A DNA stretch of 64,000 nt, taken from the NCBI GenBank assembly GCA_027729635.1, contig JAQCEM010000007.1, positions 9,521 to 73,520 on the forward strand. The letters run 5' to 3'. A model generated the notes under the pieces. The model was given only the letters and a program-made list of their open reading frames with translations. It ran no database searches and was not told the origin of the DNA. The stretch is from Casp-actino8 sp001510335. Lineage in GTDB: Bacteria > Actinomycetota > Acidimicrobiia > Acidimicrobiales > Ilumatobacteraceae. Positions 50,031 through 59,467 of the stretch are shown in pieces (within the stretch, counting starts at the first letter, position 1; each line of letters opens with the position of its first letter). The position numbers were made by a program, and so were the translations under genes.

Positions 50031-51187
50031 TACCCAGCACAATCGACGCAGTAGTTGTCGGGCTCGGGTGTGCCATTGAGGAATGCGGTGAACCATTCGA
50101 CAAATCGCACACCGTTCATTTCTTCGGTGTAGAACTCTTCACCCACGGCAACGGTGTGCTTGTCGCCTGGCGAGATCCAGTTCGCGACGTTCACACCAGT
50201 GGCTTCAACCTTTGATTCGTTCGTGCGCATGACAGAGACCAAGTCATCGGGGGATAGGCCAGCCATGCGAGCGAAACTGGAAAGCACACTGTCAAAAGCA
50301 AAGTCGTGACGAGCAAACGTGATCTTCGGGTTGTGTTCGGCGGCCTTGATGAATGTGTACGCCGGTGTGAATTGATCAACAGTCAGACCTTCGATTTCTG
50401 GCCAATCGGGAAGAGTTTCGAGAGTTCCCCAATTACCAACAACGAATCCTATGGCGTCGGGTACTGCACCCGAACTATCGGCAAAGACTTTGAGATCGGC
50501 ATTTGGTAATTGATCTCCGGCCATGGCCGCAAACATCGGGGTTGGGAAAGAACCAGCGCTTGAACCGGCAACAACAAGTTGTGCTGTATCGGGGAAACGC
50601 TTCATCATCGTGTCAAGCGCGTTAGAAGCATTGACGAATCCCTTGTGCTGAATCACAACACCGTTGCCGTAGTCCTTGGTGATATTGCCAGAGTGCACAT
50701 CGCCGGTGCAGTAGGGGATATAAACAGCCGAGTAATCGGCGAATGGATTTTCTGGATTGCCAAAATCAAAAATTCCGGGAATATTCTCGAGTTTTGATAT
50801 TGGCGAAATGGTTTCGCTGTATGTGCCGCTTCCAGGCGTACACATTTCTGCACTGAAACAAGCCCCGCCTCCTTCTAGATAAAACAACACCTTGGTCGGA
50901 CTTGCTTCACGAATGTAATAGTGAAAAGGACTGCCATCAGCACACATGCAATCGGCGGGGGCTTCAATAGTTTCCCAAGTCGGCGCAACAGGTGATTCGG
51001 TTGAAACAGTTGTGGTTGGCTCAGTTACTGCGACATCAGTCGTTGCAAATGCTTGCGTTGAAGGACTAGCAGTGTCAGATGAACTCGAAGAATCACCACC
51101 ACCGCATGCGGCCAGTGCAAGCAAACCAAAAATGGCGGTCGTTGCTCCGAAACGGACGGATGAATGTGAAACGTGACGTGATGTCAT
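50030..51187 (-). CDS. Pectinacetylesterase/Notum-family lipoprotein hydrolase
   Basis: About 385 aa. Lipoprotein signal (FGLLALAAC, lipobox), a Ser/Thr linker, then an alpha/beta-hydrolase of the pectinacetylesterase type: KVLFYLEGGGACFSAEMC (oxyanion region), VYIPYCTGDVHSGN, the nucleophile elbow VVAGSSAGSF, and a C-terminal His in GDKHTVA. Likely a cell-surface carboxylesterase; substrate not determinable. The ATG at 51185-51187 gives the signal peptide its proper length. Confidence 0.83.
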   Translation of the reverse strand: MTSRHVSHSSVRFGATTAIFGLLALAACGGGDSSSSSDTASPSTQAFATTDVAVTEPTTTVSTESPVAPTWETIEAPADCMCADGSPFHYYIREASPTKVLFYLEGGGACFSAEMCTPGSGTYSETISPISKLENIPGIFDFGNPENPFADYSAVYIPYCTGDVHSGNITKDYGNGVVIQHKGFVNASNALDTMMKRFPDTAQLVVAGSSAGSFPTPMFAAMAGDQLPNADLKVFADSSGAVPDAIGFVVGNWGTLETLPDWPEIEGLTVDQFTPAYTFIKAAEHNPKITFARHDFAFDSVLSSFARMAGLSPDDLVSVMRTNESKVEATGVNVANWISPGDKHTVAVGEEFYTEEMNGVRFVEWFTAFLNGTPEPDNYCVDCAG

Positions 51188-51250
51188 TGTTGACCCCCCG
51201 GTAACAAAGTCAGAATACAAAGTCAGTAGAGGTCTGCACGCACCGTAATT

Positions 51251-52576
51251 GTGAAGATCAGGGGCCGAGCGAGCAAGTTGCGAGATACCGTTACACAGGT
51301 GTCTGAAGCCGAAGAACGTTCCCCTGGCTTTGTTGATGCTTCCGTACTGCCCAAACCATCTGATGCACGGATTGCGGTACGAGTAAGTCGTCCTGGTTTA
51401 CGGGCAATTCGTTCTGGTAGCCCATGGTTGTTTGACCAAGCAGTTGAATCACACAAACCAACGGGCGTGAGCGGCGACTTGGCTGTGGTCTTCGATGACA
51501 ATCGCCGTTTCGCAGCAATCGGATTATGGGATCCCGAATCACCTATCAGAGTCAAGGTGTTGCATGTCGGTAAGCCAGTCATCATTGATGACGACTGGTG
51601 GCTCAACAAAATGCGTCAGGCACTTGAGATTCGGCGTGAACTTTTGAGTACTGGATTGACAACGGGATTTCGTTGGGTTCATGGTGAGAACGACGGACTT
51701 CCAGGCTTGATTGTTGATCAATATGCATCAACTGCTGTCATCAAGTTGTACACCGGGGCATGGTTTGTGCATTTACGTTCGATCATGAAGGCATTGATTG
51801 AAGTCGGTTCTCTCGAGCGCGTCGTGATTCGCTTTTCGCGACTGGTTCGCGATGGTGAAACGTACGGCTTGGTTGATGGCGACACCTTGTATGGCCAAGC
51901 CCCAACCGGACCAATCATGTTTTTGGAGAATGGTCTTGCACTAGAAGCAGACGTCGTCTTTGGCCACAAAACCGGACACTTTTTAGATCAACGCGACAAC
52001 CGAGCGATCGTGCGCAACTTGGCGAGTGGTTGTCGAGTTCTTGATGTGTTTTCAAGTACTGGTGGTTTCACCTTGTCGGTCGCTGCGGGTGGAGCGAAGT
52101 CAGTGCACATGGTCGATGTGAGCGCTCCTGCTCTTGCAACGGCTCATCGCAATCTTGAGCACAACAAAGAGATTGGTTCAATCACGTCATGCAAGGTGAC
52201 CGATGTTCGTGGTGACGCTTTCGCAGTGCTTGAAGCGATGGTTGAGCGCGGTGAGCAATTCGACCTTGTGATTTTGGATCCGCCGTCATTTGCGCAAAAT
52301 CAGGCGTCAATCTTGCGGGCCTTGAGTTCATACGAACGATTGGCTCGTCTTGGATTGCGACTTACTGCACCTAGCGGCACTTTGTTGCAGGCATCGTGTT
52401 CAAGTCGGGTCAACATTGATGAACTCGCAGATGCGGCTTATCTTGCGGCTCGAATGGCACAAGTTGAGATTGACGAATTCAAACGCACCGAACACGCAGT
52501 TGATCATCCGATCGGTTTCGAATTCGGTGCGTATTTAAAGGCGATTTACTACAAGGTCACGCCATACCGCGACTAA
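51251..52576 (+). CDS. Class I rRNA methyltransferase, RlmI-like (PUA + MTase)
   Basis: 441 aa. An N-terminal PUA-type RNA-binding part (RPGLRAIRSGSPWLFDQAV), a central domain (FRWVHGENDGLPGLIVDQYA), and a SAM-binding fold with GHFLDQRDNR, CRVLDVFSSTGGFTLSVAAGG, VDVSAPAL, and the catalytic ILDPPSFAQ. This is the layout of RlmI/RlmK m5C1962 methyltransferases of 23S rRNA. GTG start. It begins 63 bases from the divergent esterase gene. Confidence 0.86.
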   Translation: MKIRGRASKLRDTVTQVSEAEERSPGFVDASVLPKPSDARIAVRVSRPGLRAIRSGSPWLFDQAVESHKPTGVSGDLAVVFDDNRRFAAIGLWDPESPIRVKVLHVGKPVIIDDDWWLNKMRQALEIRRELLSTGLTTGFRWVHGENDGLPGLIVDQYASTAVIKLYTGAWFVHLRSIMKALIEVGSLERVVIRFSRLVRDGETYGLVDGDTLYGQAPTGPIMFLENGLALEADVVFGHKTGHFLDQRDNRAIVRNLASGCRVLDVFSSTGGFTLSVAAGGAKSVHMVDVSAPALATAHRNLEHNKEIGSITSCKVTDVRGDAFAVLEAMVERGEQFDLVILDPPSFAQNQASILRALSSYERLARLGLRLTAPSGTLLQASCSSRVNIDELADAAYLAARMAQVEIDEFKRTEHAVDHPIGFEFGAYLKAIYYKVTPYRD

Positions 52577-52588
52577 CCGCGACTTATT

Positions 52589-52613
52589 GTGTCATTCACG
52601 ACACCAGAATCAC
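52589..52613. repeat. Short hairpin and half copy of the 55-bp repeat
   Basis: The last 12 bases, ACACCAGAATCAC, equal the right end of the 55-bp repeat family, while the left part is a separate small hairpin GTGTC-ATTCAC-GACAC. It lies between convergent genes and includes the stop codon of the TetR gene. Probably a truncated relative, though chance cannot be ruled out for so short a match. Confidence 0.45.
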
Positions 52614-53197
52614 ACTGGGCGTTGAGCTGAGCGCAAGCCAGCCCAGGCCAGATCGCTCACTTGCCGAGCGATTAATTCGGGATCAAATTCGCCACCAAGA
52701 CGTAACAACCGACGCGACACACCTTCGGCTAAACCGACCAACGCATGGGCCAAGGTGCGGCGATGTTCGGGATCAATGTCAGCAGTAATTAACGGTTCAA
52801 TAGCATCAGCAACTTGTGACTGAAACTTGCCCGCTGCTTCGCTGAATTCGGGGTCGCGGCGTGAGCCACCACCGAATAACAACTGGAATGCATCGTGATC
52901 GTCGTAGACCCACTGAAAGTAGGCGCGAAAACCAAGTTCGGTGCGACGACGCCCGTTGATTTGCGCAATTTCGGGTGTGGTGATGACTTTGAGCATGCGC
53001 GCGCCAGCATCTTCGATGAGCGCCAAGTACAGCTCGCGCTTTGATTCAAAGTGTTGATACAAAACTGGCTTAGTGATTCCGGCTGCTTCGGCGACATCAG
53101 TCATTGATGTCTGGTGGTAGCCCTCACGAGCAAACACGTCAAGTGCAACTGCAAGCAATTGTTCGCGACGCTCAGCTGCTGGCATTCTTAACGACAT
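52610..53197 (-). CDS. TetR-family transcriptional regulator
   Basis: 195 aa. N-terminal TetR HTH: REQLLAVALDVFAREGYHQT, MTDVAEAAGITKPVLYQHFESKREL. The C-terminal ligand-binding domain has no recognised ligand. It is followed in the window by a small membrane protein on the same strand, upstream by 18 bases, with which it may be cotranscribed. Confidence 0.9.
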   Translation of the reverse strand: MSLRMPAAERREQLLAVALDVFAREGYHQTSMTDVAEAAGITKPVLYQHFESKRELYLALIEDAGARMLKVITTPEIAQINGRRRTELGFRAYFQWVYDDHDAFQLLFGGGSRRDPEFSEAAGKFQSQVADAIEPLITADIDPEHRRTLAHALVGLAEGVSRRLLRLGGEFDPELIARQVSDLAWAGLRSAQRPV

Positions 53198-53215
53198 AAC
53201 GCCCTCACGGTACCT

Positions 53216-53494
53216 TTATAAACCTTGTGCAACATCATCTTTCTCGGCGGCCTTGACGGCATATCCGAGAACGATGGCAGGAGCGAGAAGAATGGAGCCG
53301 ACCACCATGCAAATGGTGATGAGCGTGACCATGGTGTCGTTGAAATCGACCGTGAAAGCCACGATGAAAAGAGCGATGGCTGCTGCAAAAAGTAAATAAC
53401 CGAGCCGATTGGCGCGCTTCGTCCACACGGCGATCATTGCCCGCCGAATCCGAACGGGATCAGGTGTCGACTGTGGGCTTTCGGGGGCATTCAT
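53216..53494 (-). CDS. Small membrane protein
   Basis: 92 aa with two membrane helices (LGYLLFAAAIALFIVAFTV and LITICMVVGSILLAPAIVLGY) and short polar ends. No recognised domain. Upstream of tetR on the same strand. Confidence 0.7.
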   Translation of the reverse strand: MNAPESPQSTPDPVRIRRAMIAVWTKRANRLGYLLFAAAIALFIVAFTVDFNDTMVTLITICMVVGSILLAPAIVLGYAVKAAEKDDVAQGL

Positions 53495-53550
53495 AACGCT
53501 GTCAGCCTAGAGGGTGGGCTCACAGTCTCACGACGGGCTACCGTTCGCAT

Positions 53551-54279
53551 GTGGCAGTTCTTGTGGAATGGTTTGAATCGGTATGCAAGGTGGTGATTGA
53601 TCGCCCTGATAAGCGCAATGCGGTCGATTTGGCAACGTTGCAGGCTTTGTATGGGGCGCAAGCGACAGCGGTATCAGGTGGCGCACGTGTGCTGGTATTG
53701 ACAGGTACTCCGCCAGCTTTTTGTAGCGGTGCCGATTTAGGTGGTGTCGAACTCGGCGAATTCACCGACACGTTGTTGTCGGTGTTGCGCGGTTTTGGCT
53801 CGATGGACTGTCTCACATTGGCATCCATTGACGGGCCAGCGCTTGGTGCAGGTTCGCAGTTGGCTGCTGCCTGCGATTTACGTATTGCGACACCGAAGAG
53901 CAAGTTTGGCGTGCCAGCCGCAAAGTTAGGTCTTGCCGTTGATTCATGGACGGTTGAACGTATTGGGCGCGAAGCCGGATGGAGCGCGGCGCGTTACATG
54001 TTGTTATCGGCTGAAGCGATTCATGCTGATGAACTTGTTGGTGGCTTCGTTCATCGACTCGGCAATCTTGAGGACGCAATGACGTGGGCACACGAGATGT
54101 CGTTACTTGCTCCACTCACCATCAAGGCGCACAAAATGGCCCTTGAACGTTTGGGCGGTGCCGATATTTCTCTTGAAGCAGTTGAACACGCACGCCTTGC
54201 TGCGTGGGCAAGCAATGATGCGAATGAAGGACGTCAAGCGTTCTTAGAAAAACGCACGCCAGATTTTCTTGGTAACTAG
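53551..54279 (+). CDS. Enoyl-CoA hydratase/isomerase family protein
   Basis: 242-aa crotonase-fold protein. The oxyanion-hole segments FCSGADLGGVELGEF and SIDGPALGAGSQLAAACDLRIA are clear, and KFGVPAAKLGLAVDS follows. The usual catalytic Glu positions (second Glu near residue 130) cannot be assigned surely, so hydratase, isomerase or another crotonase activity is possible. GTG start. Confidence 0.86.
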   Translation: MAVLVEWFESVCKVVIDRPDKRNAVDLATLQALYGAQATAVSGGARVLVLTGTPPAFCSGADLGGVELGEFTDTLLSVLRGFGSMDCLTLASIDGPALGAGSQLAAACDLRIATPKSKFGVPAAKLGLAVDSWTVERIGREAGWSAARYMLLSAEAIHADELVGGFVHRLGNLEDAMTWAHEMSLLAPLTIKAHKMALERLGGADISLEAVEHARLAAWASNDANEGRQAFLEKRTPDFLGN

Positions 54280-54299
54280 CTTTTCAGATCGTGTTTTTC

Positions 54300-54656
54300 T
54301 CAAACCATGTTTTTATCGCGGGCACGAATTGATCGATAGACGCGATAAAAAATGAAGGCCATGCCAAGGAACATGATGAAGAACAACAGCAGTTGCTGCC
54401 ATCCACCACGGTCGCTTGAACTGGTGGGCTCGCGACCACAACCAGGTTTCGGGATTGAACTAATGCACGAGGTGACATCACGTTCAAGAATCATGAAATC
54501 GTTTTCGGTAGTCGGCGGCTGGGTTTCTAGTTGGGTATCTAGTTGAGTATCGGTCGTCGGCGTGGTGGCGAGTACCGCAGATGAGGTCACGAACCCGACG
54601 CCAAGCGCCAACGCGATGGCAAGTAGTGCGGTGGTCAGGATTCGGCGAATGTTCAC
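54300..54656 (-). CDS. Small exported membrane-anchored protein
   Basis: About 118 aa. A signal-peptide-like N terminus (RILTTALLAIALALGVGFV), a Thr/Glu-rich polar region with two Cys (TSCISSIPKPGCG) that may form a disulfide, and a C-terminal helix (QLLLFFIMFLGMAFIFYRVY) followed by basic residues, so the middle faces outward. GTG start with AAAGGGG next to it. Function unknown. Confidence 0.62.
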   Translation of the reverse strand: MNIRRILTTALLAIALALGVGFVTSSAVLATTPTTDTQLDTQLETQPPTTENDFMILERDVTSCISSIPKPGCGREPTSSSDRGGWQQLLLFFIMFLGMAFIFYRVYRSIRARDKNMV

Positions 54657-54688
54657 CCCTTTATCGTGCCACCTCACATCACCAAACT

Positions 54689-54743
54689 GTGCTTCTGATG
54701 CAGGATCGTGACGGAATACGCAACGAATCTGCACCAGAATCAC
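54689..54743. repeat. 55-bp intergenic palindromic repeat, copy 2
   Basis: 24-base arms around a 7-base loop; left arm begins GTGCTTCTGATGCAG, right arm ends CTGCACCAGAATCAC; 18 of 24 positions pair. Located between the divergent starts of the small exported protein and guaA, so it is not simply a terminator. Confidence 0.8.
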
Positions 54744-54807
54744 AGGTGATTGATTGTCCAAGGGGTCAGTTTTAGGGGTTCTGGTCAGGGAGACTACGAT
54801 CAGTGAG

Positions 54808-56358
54808 GTGACTACTCGCCGCACTGTCCTAGTTGTTGACTTCGGTGCGCAGTACGCACAACTCATTGCTCGTCGTGTGCGTGAGCACAAGGTGTACTCC
54901 GAGATCGTTCCGCACACCATCACGGCCGAACAGATCGCGGCCAAAAATCCGGCTGCAATCATCTTGTCGGGTGGGCCAAAGAGTGTGCATGTTGAGGGCG
55001 CTCCGCGTCTTGACCCCAAGGTGTACGAATCGGGCGTTCCGATTTTGGGTATTTGTTACGGCGCCCAATTAATTGCGCATCAACTCGGCGGTGAAGTGGG
55101 CCGTGGTTCACGTGGCGAATACGGTCGCGCCCAAATGACGCGCATTACTGGTTCACAATCAACCTTGCTCACATCAGACTTGCCCGATGTGCAAGAAGTT
55201 TGGATGAGTCACTTCGATGCGATTTCGCAAGTGCCTGCTGGGTTTACGGCAACTGCGTCAACTCCCGAAGCTCCCGTTGCGGTTCTTGAAAATGATGATC
55301 GCAAAATTTGGGGGGTGCAGTATCACCCCGAAGTGGTGCACTCGCCCTTTGGTGCGCAGGTGCTGGAAAACTTCTTGCACAACCTTGCGGGCTGCGATAC
55401 CAGTTGGACAATGGGTTCGGTCATTGATGAGCAAATTGCGGTGATTCGTGCGCAAGTAGGTGACAAGCGCGTGATCTGCGGTTTGTCAGGCGGCGTTGAC
55501 TCAGCTGTCGCCGCAGCACTTGTGCACCGCGCGATTGGTGCGCAACTCACGTGTGTGTATGTCGACACTGGCCTCATGCGCAAAGGTGAAAGCGATCAAG
55601 TCGTCGAAACCTTTAAACGCAATATGGGCATCGAACTGATTCATGTTGATTCGGGCGCCAAGTTTTTTGACGGCCTGAAGGGCACCACCGAACCCGAAGC
55701 CAAACGCAAAATTATTGGCGAGTTGTTTGTGCGCGTTTTCGAACAGCACACGGGTGGCGTCACCGATGCCGAGTTCTTGGTTCAGGGAACTTTGTATCCC
55801 GACCTCATCGAAAGTGGTGGCACCGATGGCACGGCCTCGGTCATTAAGAGTCACCACAACGTAGGTGGACTGCCCGCTGACATGACTTTGAAGTTGGTTG
55901 AACCCTTGCGGTCGTTGTTCAAGGACGAAGTTCGTCGTTTGGGCAGCGAATTGGGTCTGCCCGATGAAATTGTCTGGCGTCAGCCGTTCCCGGGCCCTGG
56001 CCTGGGAGTACGAATTATCGGTGAAGTGACACCTGACAAGGTGGCTATTTTGCAAGAAGCCGATGCCATTGTTCGAGAGGAAATCCGCTTGGCGGGCCTT
56101 GAACGCGAGATCTGGCAGGCCTTTGCGGTATTGCCCGATATCCGTTCGGTGGGCGTGATGGGGGACGAGCGCACCTATGCCTATCCGATCATCATTAGGG
56201 CTGTGACCAGCGACGATGCGATGACCGCTGACTGGGCTCGCCTGCCCTTTGAACTGCTCGAGCGCATGTCGAGTCGCATTATTAGCGAGGTTGACGGGGT
56301 CAACCGAGTGGCTTATGACATCACGTCCAAGCCGCCCGGCACCATTGAATGGGAGTAG
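54808..56358 (+). CDS. guaA: GMP synthase (glutamine-hydrolysing)
   Basis: Converts XMP to GMP with ATP and glutamine. 516 aa. N-terminal class I glutaminase with LVVDFGAQYAQLIARRVRE, the nucleophile GICYGAQ (Cys83), and QYHPEVVHS; then the ATP pyrophosphatase P-loop VICGLSGGVDSAVAAALVH; then the C-terminal dimerisation domain with RQPFPGPGLGVRI and DITSKPPGTIEWE. The GTG at 54808 is selected; the strand RRTVLVVDFGAQ then begins at residue 4. Confidence 0.97.
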   Translation: MTTRRTVLVVDFGAQYAQLIARRVREHKVYSEIVPHTITAEQIAAKNPAAIILSGGPKSVHVEGAPRLDPKVYESGVPILGICYGAQLIAHQLGGEVGRGSRGEYGRAQMTRITGSQSTLLTSDLPDVQEVWMSHFDAISQVPAGFTATASTPEAPVAVLENDDRKIWGVQYHPEVVHSPFGAQVLENFLHNLAGCDTSWTMGSVIDEQIAVIRAQVGDKRVICGLSGGVDSAVAAALVHRAIGAQLTCVYVDTGLMRKGESDQVVETFKRNMGIELIHVDSGAKFFDGLKGTTEPEAKRKIIGELFVRVFEQHTGGVTDAEFLVQGTLYPDLIESGGTDGTASVIKSHHNVGGLPADMTLKLVEPLRSLFKDEVRRLGSELGLPDEIVWRQPFPGPGLGVRIIGEVTPDKVAILQEADAIVREEIRLAGLEREIWQAFAVLPDIRSVGVMGDERTYAYPIIIRAVTSDDAMTADWARLPFELLERMSSRIISEVDGVNRVAYDITSKPPGTIEWE

Positions 56359-56424
56359 GCGAATACAGCATCCGGGTCTCCCGACTGCAACACATTCGTA
56401 ATATTCGCTAGCCTGACAAGGGTC

Positions 56425-57564
56425 ATGTTGAGTCTTCGCCCAAGCCCCCGATTGCGCCGAATGGCTGCCCAGGTTTTGGTGAGCGCGATGTTGCTTGGCA
56501 CCGTTGGAGTCGTGGCGGTTGAACGCCCAGCTGCAGCCGACTCGGTTAATGACGCCAAGCGCAAGGTGCGCGAGATGACCGACCAGCTTGAGGCCGCCGA
56601 GGCCGAAGCCGACCGTTTATCGGAAGAACTTCGAATTGCTGAAGACGACAAACTGCAACTGGAAATTGGAATTGTCGCAACCGAAGCTGAAATTGCCGTC
56701 AAACAAACCGAACTTGGTGGATTGCAAATAGAAATGTCCGACCTAGCAGTTGAGGCTTTTGTTGGTGGCGGTCGAGGTGGAAGCATCACCGGACTTCTCG
56801 CTCCCGGTGGTGGTCCCAACGAGTCGGTGCAGAAACAGTCGCTCACCGAAATCGCACTCAACGTAGGTTTTGGAACAACCGATCAACTTGATTCGGTCAT
56901 CACCGATTTGGGTCAACTCACCGAACAGCTGACGAAGCAGAAGAACAAAGCAGAAGAATTAGCAAAGAACATTATTAGTCTGCAAGAAAAGACCGACAAA
57001 GAAATCTCCAAGTACATCAAGCTCAAAGCAAAAGCCGAAAAAGAACTCGGAAGCGCACTGACCGCAGAAAGAGCTCGCCGTGCCGCAGCAGCCGCTGCGG
57101 CTGCTCGTGCTCAAGCCGCGGCTTTGGTTGCATCGCGCGGTAATGGTGTTCCCAACTCACCAGATGAAGCAGCCAAGAAAGTTTTTGATCCTTCGTCAAT
57201 TCCTTCAACAAGTTCGCGTGCCGCGATTGCCGTAGCAGCTGCAAAAAGTCAGGTCGGCGTGCCATACGTGAAATACATGTCGAAAGAGGGAGTCGGGTTT
57301 GACTGTTCAGGTTTGACGACATTTGCTTGGGGGCGAGCAGGCGTTTCATTGCCGCATCAGTCGCGTGCGCAGTTTGGCCGCGGGCCAAAAATTCCGACCG
57401 AATACATCGAGCCAGGCGATCTGGTGTATTTCCATAATCCCATCAGCCACGTCGGTATTTACATTGGCGGAGGAATGATGGTAGACGCTCCTGGCGTTGG
57501 ACGAAATGTGCGAATCGCTGCCGTGACGTGGTCCAAAGTCGTCGGCGTGACTCGCCCGGGGTGA
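56425..57564 (+). CDS. NlpC/P60 peptidoglycan endopeptidase with coiled coil (RipA/PcsB-like)
   Basis: 379 aa, exported. A signal sequence (AAQVLVSAMLLGTVGVVAV... to about residue 40), a coiled coil of about 190 residues (KRKVREMTDQLEAAEAEADR; KAEKELGSALTAERARR), an Ala-rich linker, and a C-terminal NlpC/P60 domain with catalytic Cys294 in GFDCSGLTTFAWG and His in NPISHVGIYIGGG. Predicted D,L-endopeptidase that cuts wall stem peptides for cell separation; the coiled coil may hold it inactive until bound by FtsEX, as known for PcsB/RipC types. Next to guaA. Confidence 0.9.
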   Translation: MLSLRPSPRLRRMAAQVLVSAMLLGTVGVVAVERPAAADSVNDAKRKVREMTDQLEAAEAEADRLSEELRIAEDDKLQLEIGIVATEAEIAVKQTELGGLQIEMSDLAVEAFVGGGRGGSITGLLAPGGGPNESVQKQSLTEIALNVGFGTTDQLDSVITDLGQLTEQLTKQKNKAEELAKNIISLQEKTDKEISKYIKLKAKAEKELGSALTAERARRAAAAAAAARAQAAALVASRGNGVPNSPDEAAKKVFDPSSIPSTSSRAAIAVAAAKSQVGVPYVKYMSKEGVGFDCSGLTTFAWGRAGVSLPHQSRAQFGRGPKIPTEYIEPGDLVYFHNPISHVGIYIGGGMMVDAPGVGRNVRIAAVTWSKVVGVTRPG

Positions 57565-57622
57565 ACCTCGGCGCCGCATCACGAACTACGGTTCTGTTCA
57601 CAAGTAGGTGAACGGAGCAAGT

Positions 57623-58693
57623 ATGGCTGATGAAGCCAATTCACATTCCACGGCGATTCAAGGCAAAGACATTCAGGGTGTTGATATCGACAAGGTGTCG
57701 GTGTGGCTTATGGCGAACATTGATGGTGCGCAGGCACCGTTTTTGTTTTCGTTGATTGCTGGCGGCCGTTCAAATCTCACCTACAAAGTCACTGATACCA
57801 ACAATGTTGGTTATGTCTTGCGCCGCCCGCCACTTGGTCATGTGTTGGCGACCGCACACGACATGGCGCGTGAACATCGCATCATTGCCGCCGTTGGCAA
57901 AACTGGAGTGCCAGTGCCAAAAACATTGGGTGTATGCACTGATGAAAGTGTGAATGGCGCGCCGTTTTATGTGATGGCATTTGTTGAAGGTGAAGTCTTA
58001 GATAGCGCTGAAAAAGCCGCAAAGCTTGACCCGTCATTACGTATTGATGCATCGATGAATTTGATTGACGTGTTGGCTGAATTGCATGCGGTAGATGTGG
58101 ACGCGGTCGGACTTGGCGATCTTGCCAAACGTGAGGGTTACATCGAACGTCAGATCAAACGTTGGAGTACTCAATGGGAGAACTCAAAGACACGTGAACT
58201 GCCAGAGATTGATGAGGTAGTTCGTTTATTGTCGAGCAAAGTTCCGCAACAACAAGGCGTCGTGATTGCTCATGGAGATTTCCGTTTTGGCAACGTATTG
58301 ACGAACGTCCAAAATGGTCGTATTGCTGCAGTGCTTGATTGGGAATTGTGCACCCTGGGTGATCCGCTCGCCGATCTTGGTTACATCGGTGTGTATTGGA
58401 GCGATGGGCCGTCATCGGTATTGCGTGCCAATGATCCGACGCCAGCTGGTGGTTTTGCGAAATATGAAGATCTCGTCGACCGCTATGCGAAAACAACTGG
58501 CCGTGATGTAAATGGTGTTGATTACTACGTGGCTTTTTCGTGTTGGCGGCTCGCGGTGATTAGCGAAGGTGTGTATGCGCGTTACTTGCACGGTGCAATG
58601 GGTAAGCAAGAAGGAATTGACATGAATGCCATGCGCGCTGGTGTTGATGGATTGACAACTCGCGCTCTTGAATCAATTACGCGACTGTTATAA
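57623..58693 (+). CDS. Phosphotransferase (APH/ACAD10-like)
   Basis: 356 aa, aminoglycoside-phosphotransferase fold. SLIAGGRSNLTYKVTD (P-loop-like), VLRRPPLGHVLATAHDMAREH, the catalytic AHGDFRFGNVL, and DWELCTLGDPLADLGYIGVYW match the ACAD10-type kinases that occur with acyl-CoA metabolism. The substrate may be a hydroxyacyl-CoA or another alcohol, not necessarily an antibiotic. ATG at 57623 with GGAG upstream. Followed 12 bases later by dienelactone hydrolase. Confidence 0.85.
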   Translation: MADEANSHSTAIQGKDIQGVDIDKVSVWLMANIDGAQAPFLFSLIAGGRSNLTYKVTDTNNVGYVLRRPPLGHVLATAHDMAREHRIIAAVGKTGVPVPKTLGVCTDESVNGAPFYVMAFVEGEVLDSAEKAAKLDPSLRIDASMNLIDVLAELHAVDVDAVGLGDLAKREGYIERQIKRWSTQWENSKTRELPEIDEVVRLLSSKVPQQQGVVIAHGDFRFGNVLTNVQNGRIAAVLDWELCTLGDPLADLGYIGVYWSDGPSSVLRANDPTPAGGFAKYEDLVDRYAKTTGRDVNGVDYYVAFSCWRLAVISEGVYARYLHGAMGKQEGIDMNAMRAGVDGLTTRALESITRLL

Positions 58694-58705
58694 ACGGAGA
58701 TTGTT

Positions 58706-59464
58706 ATGAGCACAGATGTATTAACTGGTTGGGAAAAGGGAACTTTTACTGCTGCATCAATCACGCACGATACGTATCGTCGCGGAATTGGTCCTGGCAT
58801 CATTGTGGTGCACGAGATTCCGGGTATCACGCGGGCAGTGACTCGCTTTGCGAACGATCTTGTTGATGCGGGGTTCACGGTCATCATGCCCGTGCTCGTC
58901 GGGACACCTGGCAAGGCACCGAGCGGTAGTTATATGGCGTCGTCAATGGCCAAGGTGTGTATCTCGAAAGAGTTCACCAATATGGCGCTGAATCAAACGT
59001 CACCAGTGATTGCTTGGCTGCGGGCTCTTGGTCGCCAATTGAATAATGAGTTGGTCGAAAAGGGAGTCAGCAGCAAGGGGATTGGTGCGTTAGGTATGTG
59101 CTTCAGCGGTGGATTCGCTTTGGGCATGATGGTTGATGATCATCTTGTTGCACCTGTGTTAAGTCAGCCGTCAATGCCTTTCAACGTGAGCAAGAGTCGT
59201 GCCGGAGATTTGAATTTGTCGCCTGACGATCAGATCGCGGTTGCTCGTCGTGCCGAAGAAGGTTGCCAAGTACTTGGATTGCGTTTCACTGGCGACAAGT
59301 TGGTCGGGGATCGGTTTGAGTCATTGCGTAAGTTGATCGGCGATGCATTCATTGCGATTGAGTTGCCGTCGCAGAGCAAGAAGGATCACTCGGTGCTCAC
59401 CGAACAACGCGATGAGCCAAGTGTTCAGCGCGTAATTGAATTCTTCAACGAAAAGCTGAAGTAG
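58706..59464 (+). CDS. Dienelactone hydrolase family protein
   Basis: 252-aa alpha/beta hydrolase. The nucleophile elbow GALGMCFSGGFALG has Cys where most hydrolases have Ser, as in dienelactone hydrolases; IIVVHEIPGI is the oxyanion strand, and the C-terminal SKKDHSVLT holds the His. It may cleave a lactone or ester product in aromatic or xenobiotic catabolism. Likely in an operon with the preceding kinase. Confidence 0.85.
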   Translation: MSTDVLTGWEKGTFTAASITHDTYRRGIGPGIIVVHEIPGITRAVTRFANDLVDAGFTVIMPVLVGTPGKAPSGSYMASSMAKVCISKEFTNMALNQTSPVIAWLRALGRQLNNELVEKGVSSKGIGALGMCFSGGFALGMMVDDHLVAPVLSQPSMPFNVSKSRAGDLNLSPDDQIAVARRAEEGCQVLGLRFTGDKLVGDRFESLRKLIGDAFIAIELPSQSKKDHSVLTEQRDEPSVQRVIEFFNEKLK

Positions 59465-59467
59465 TTT

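Noticed and set aside
57608..58693. APH-like gene as an antibiotic resistance determinant
   Set aside because: The motifs and the neighbouring dienelactone hydrolase fit the ACAD10-like metabolic kinases better than aminoglycoside resistance enzymes.
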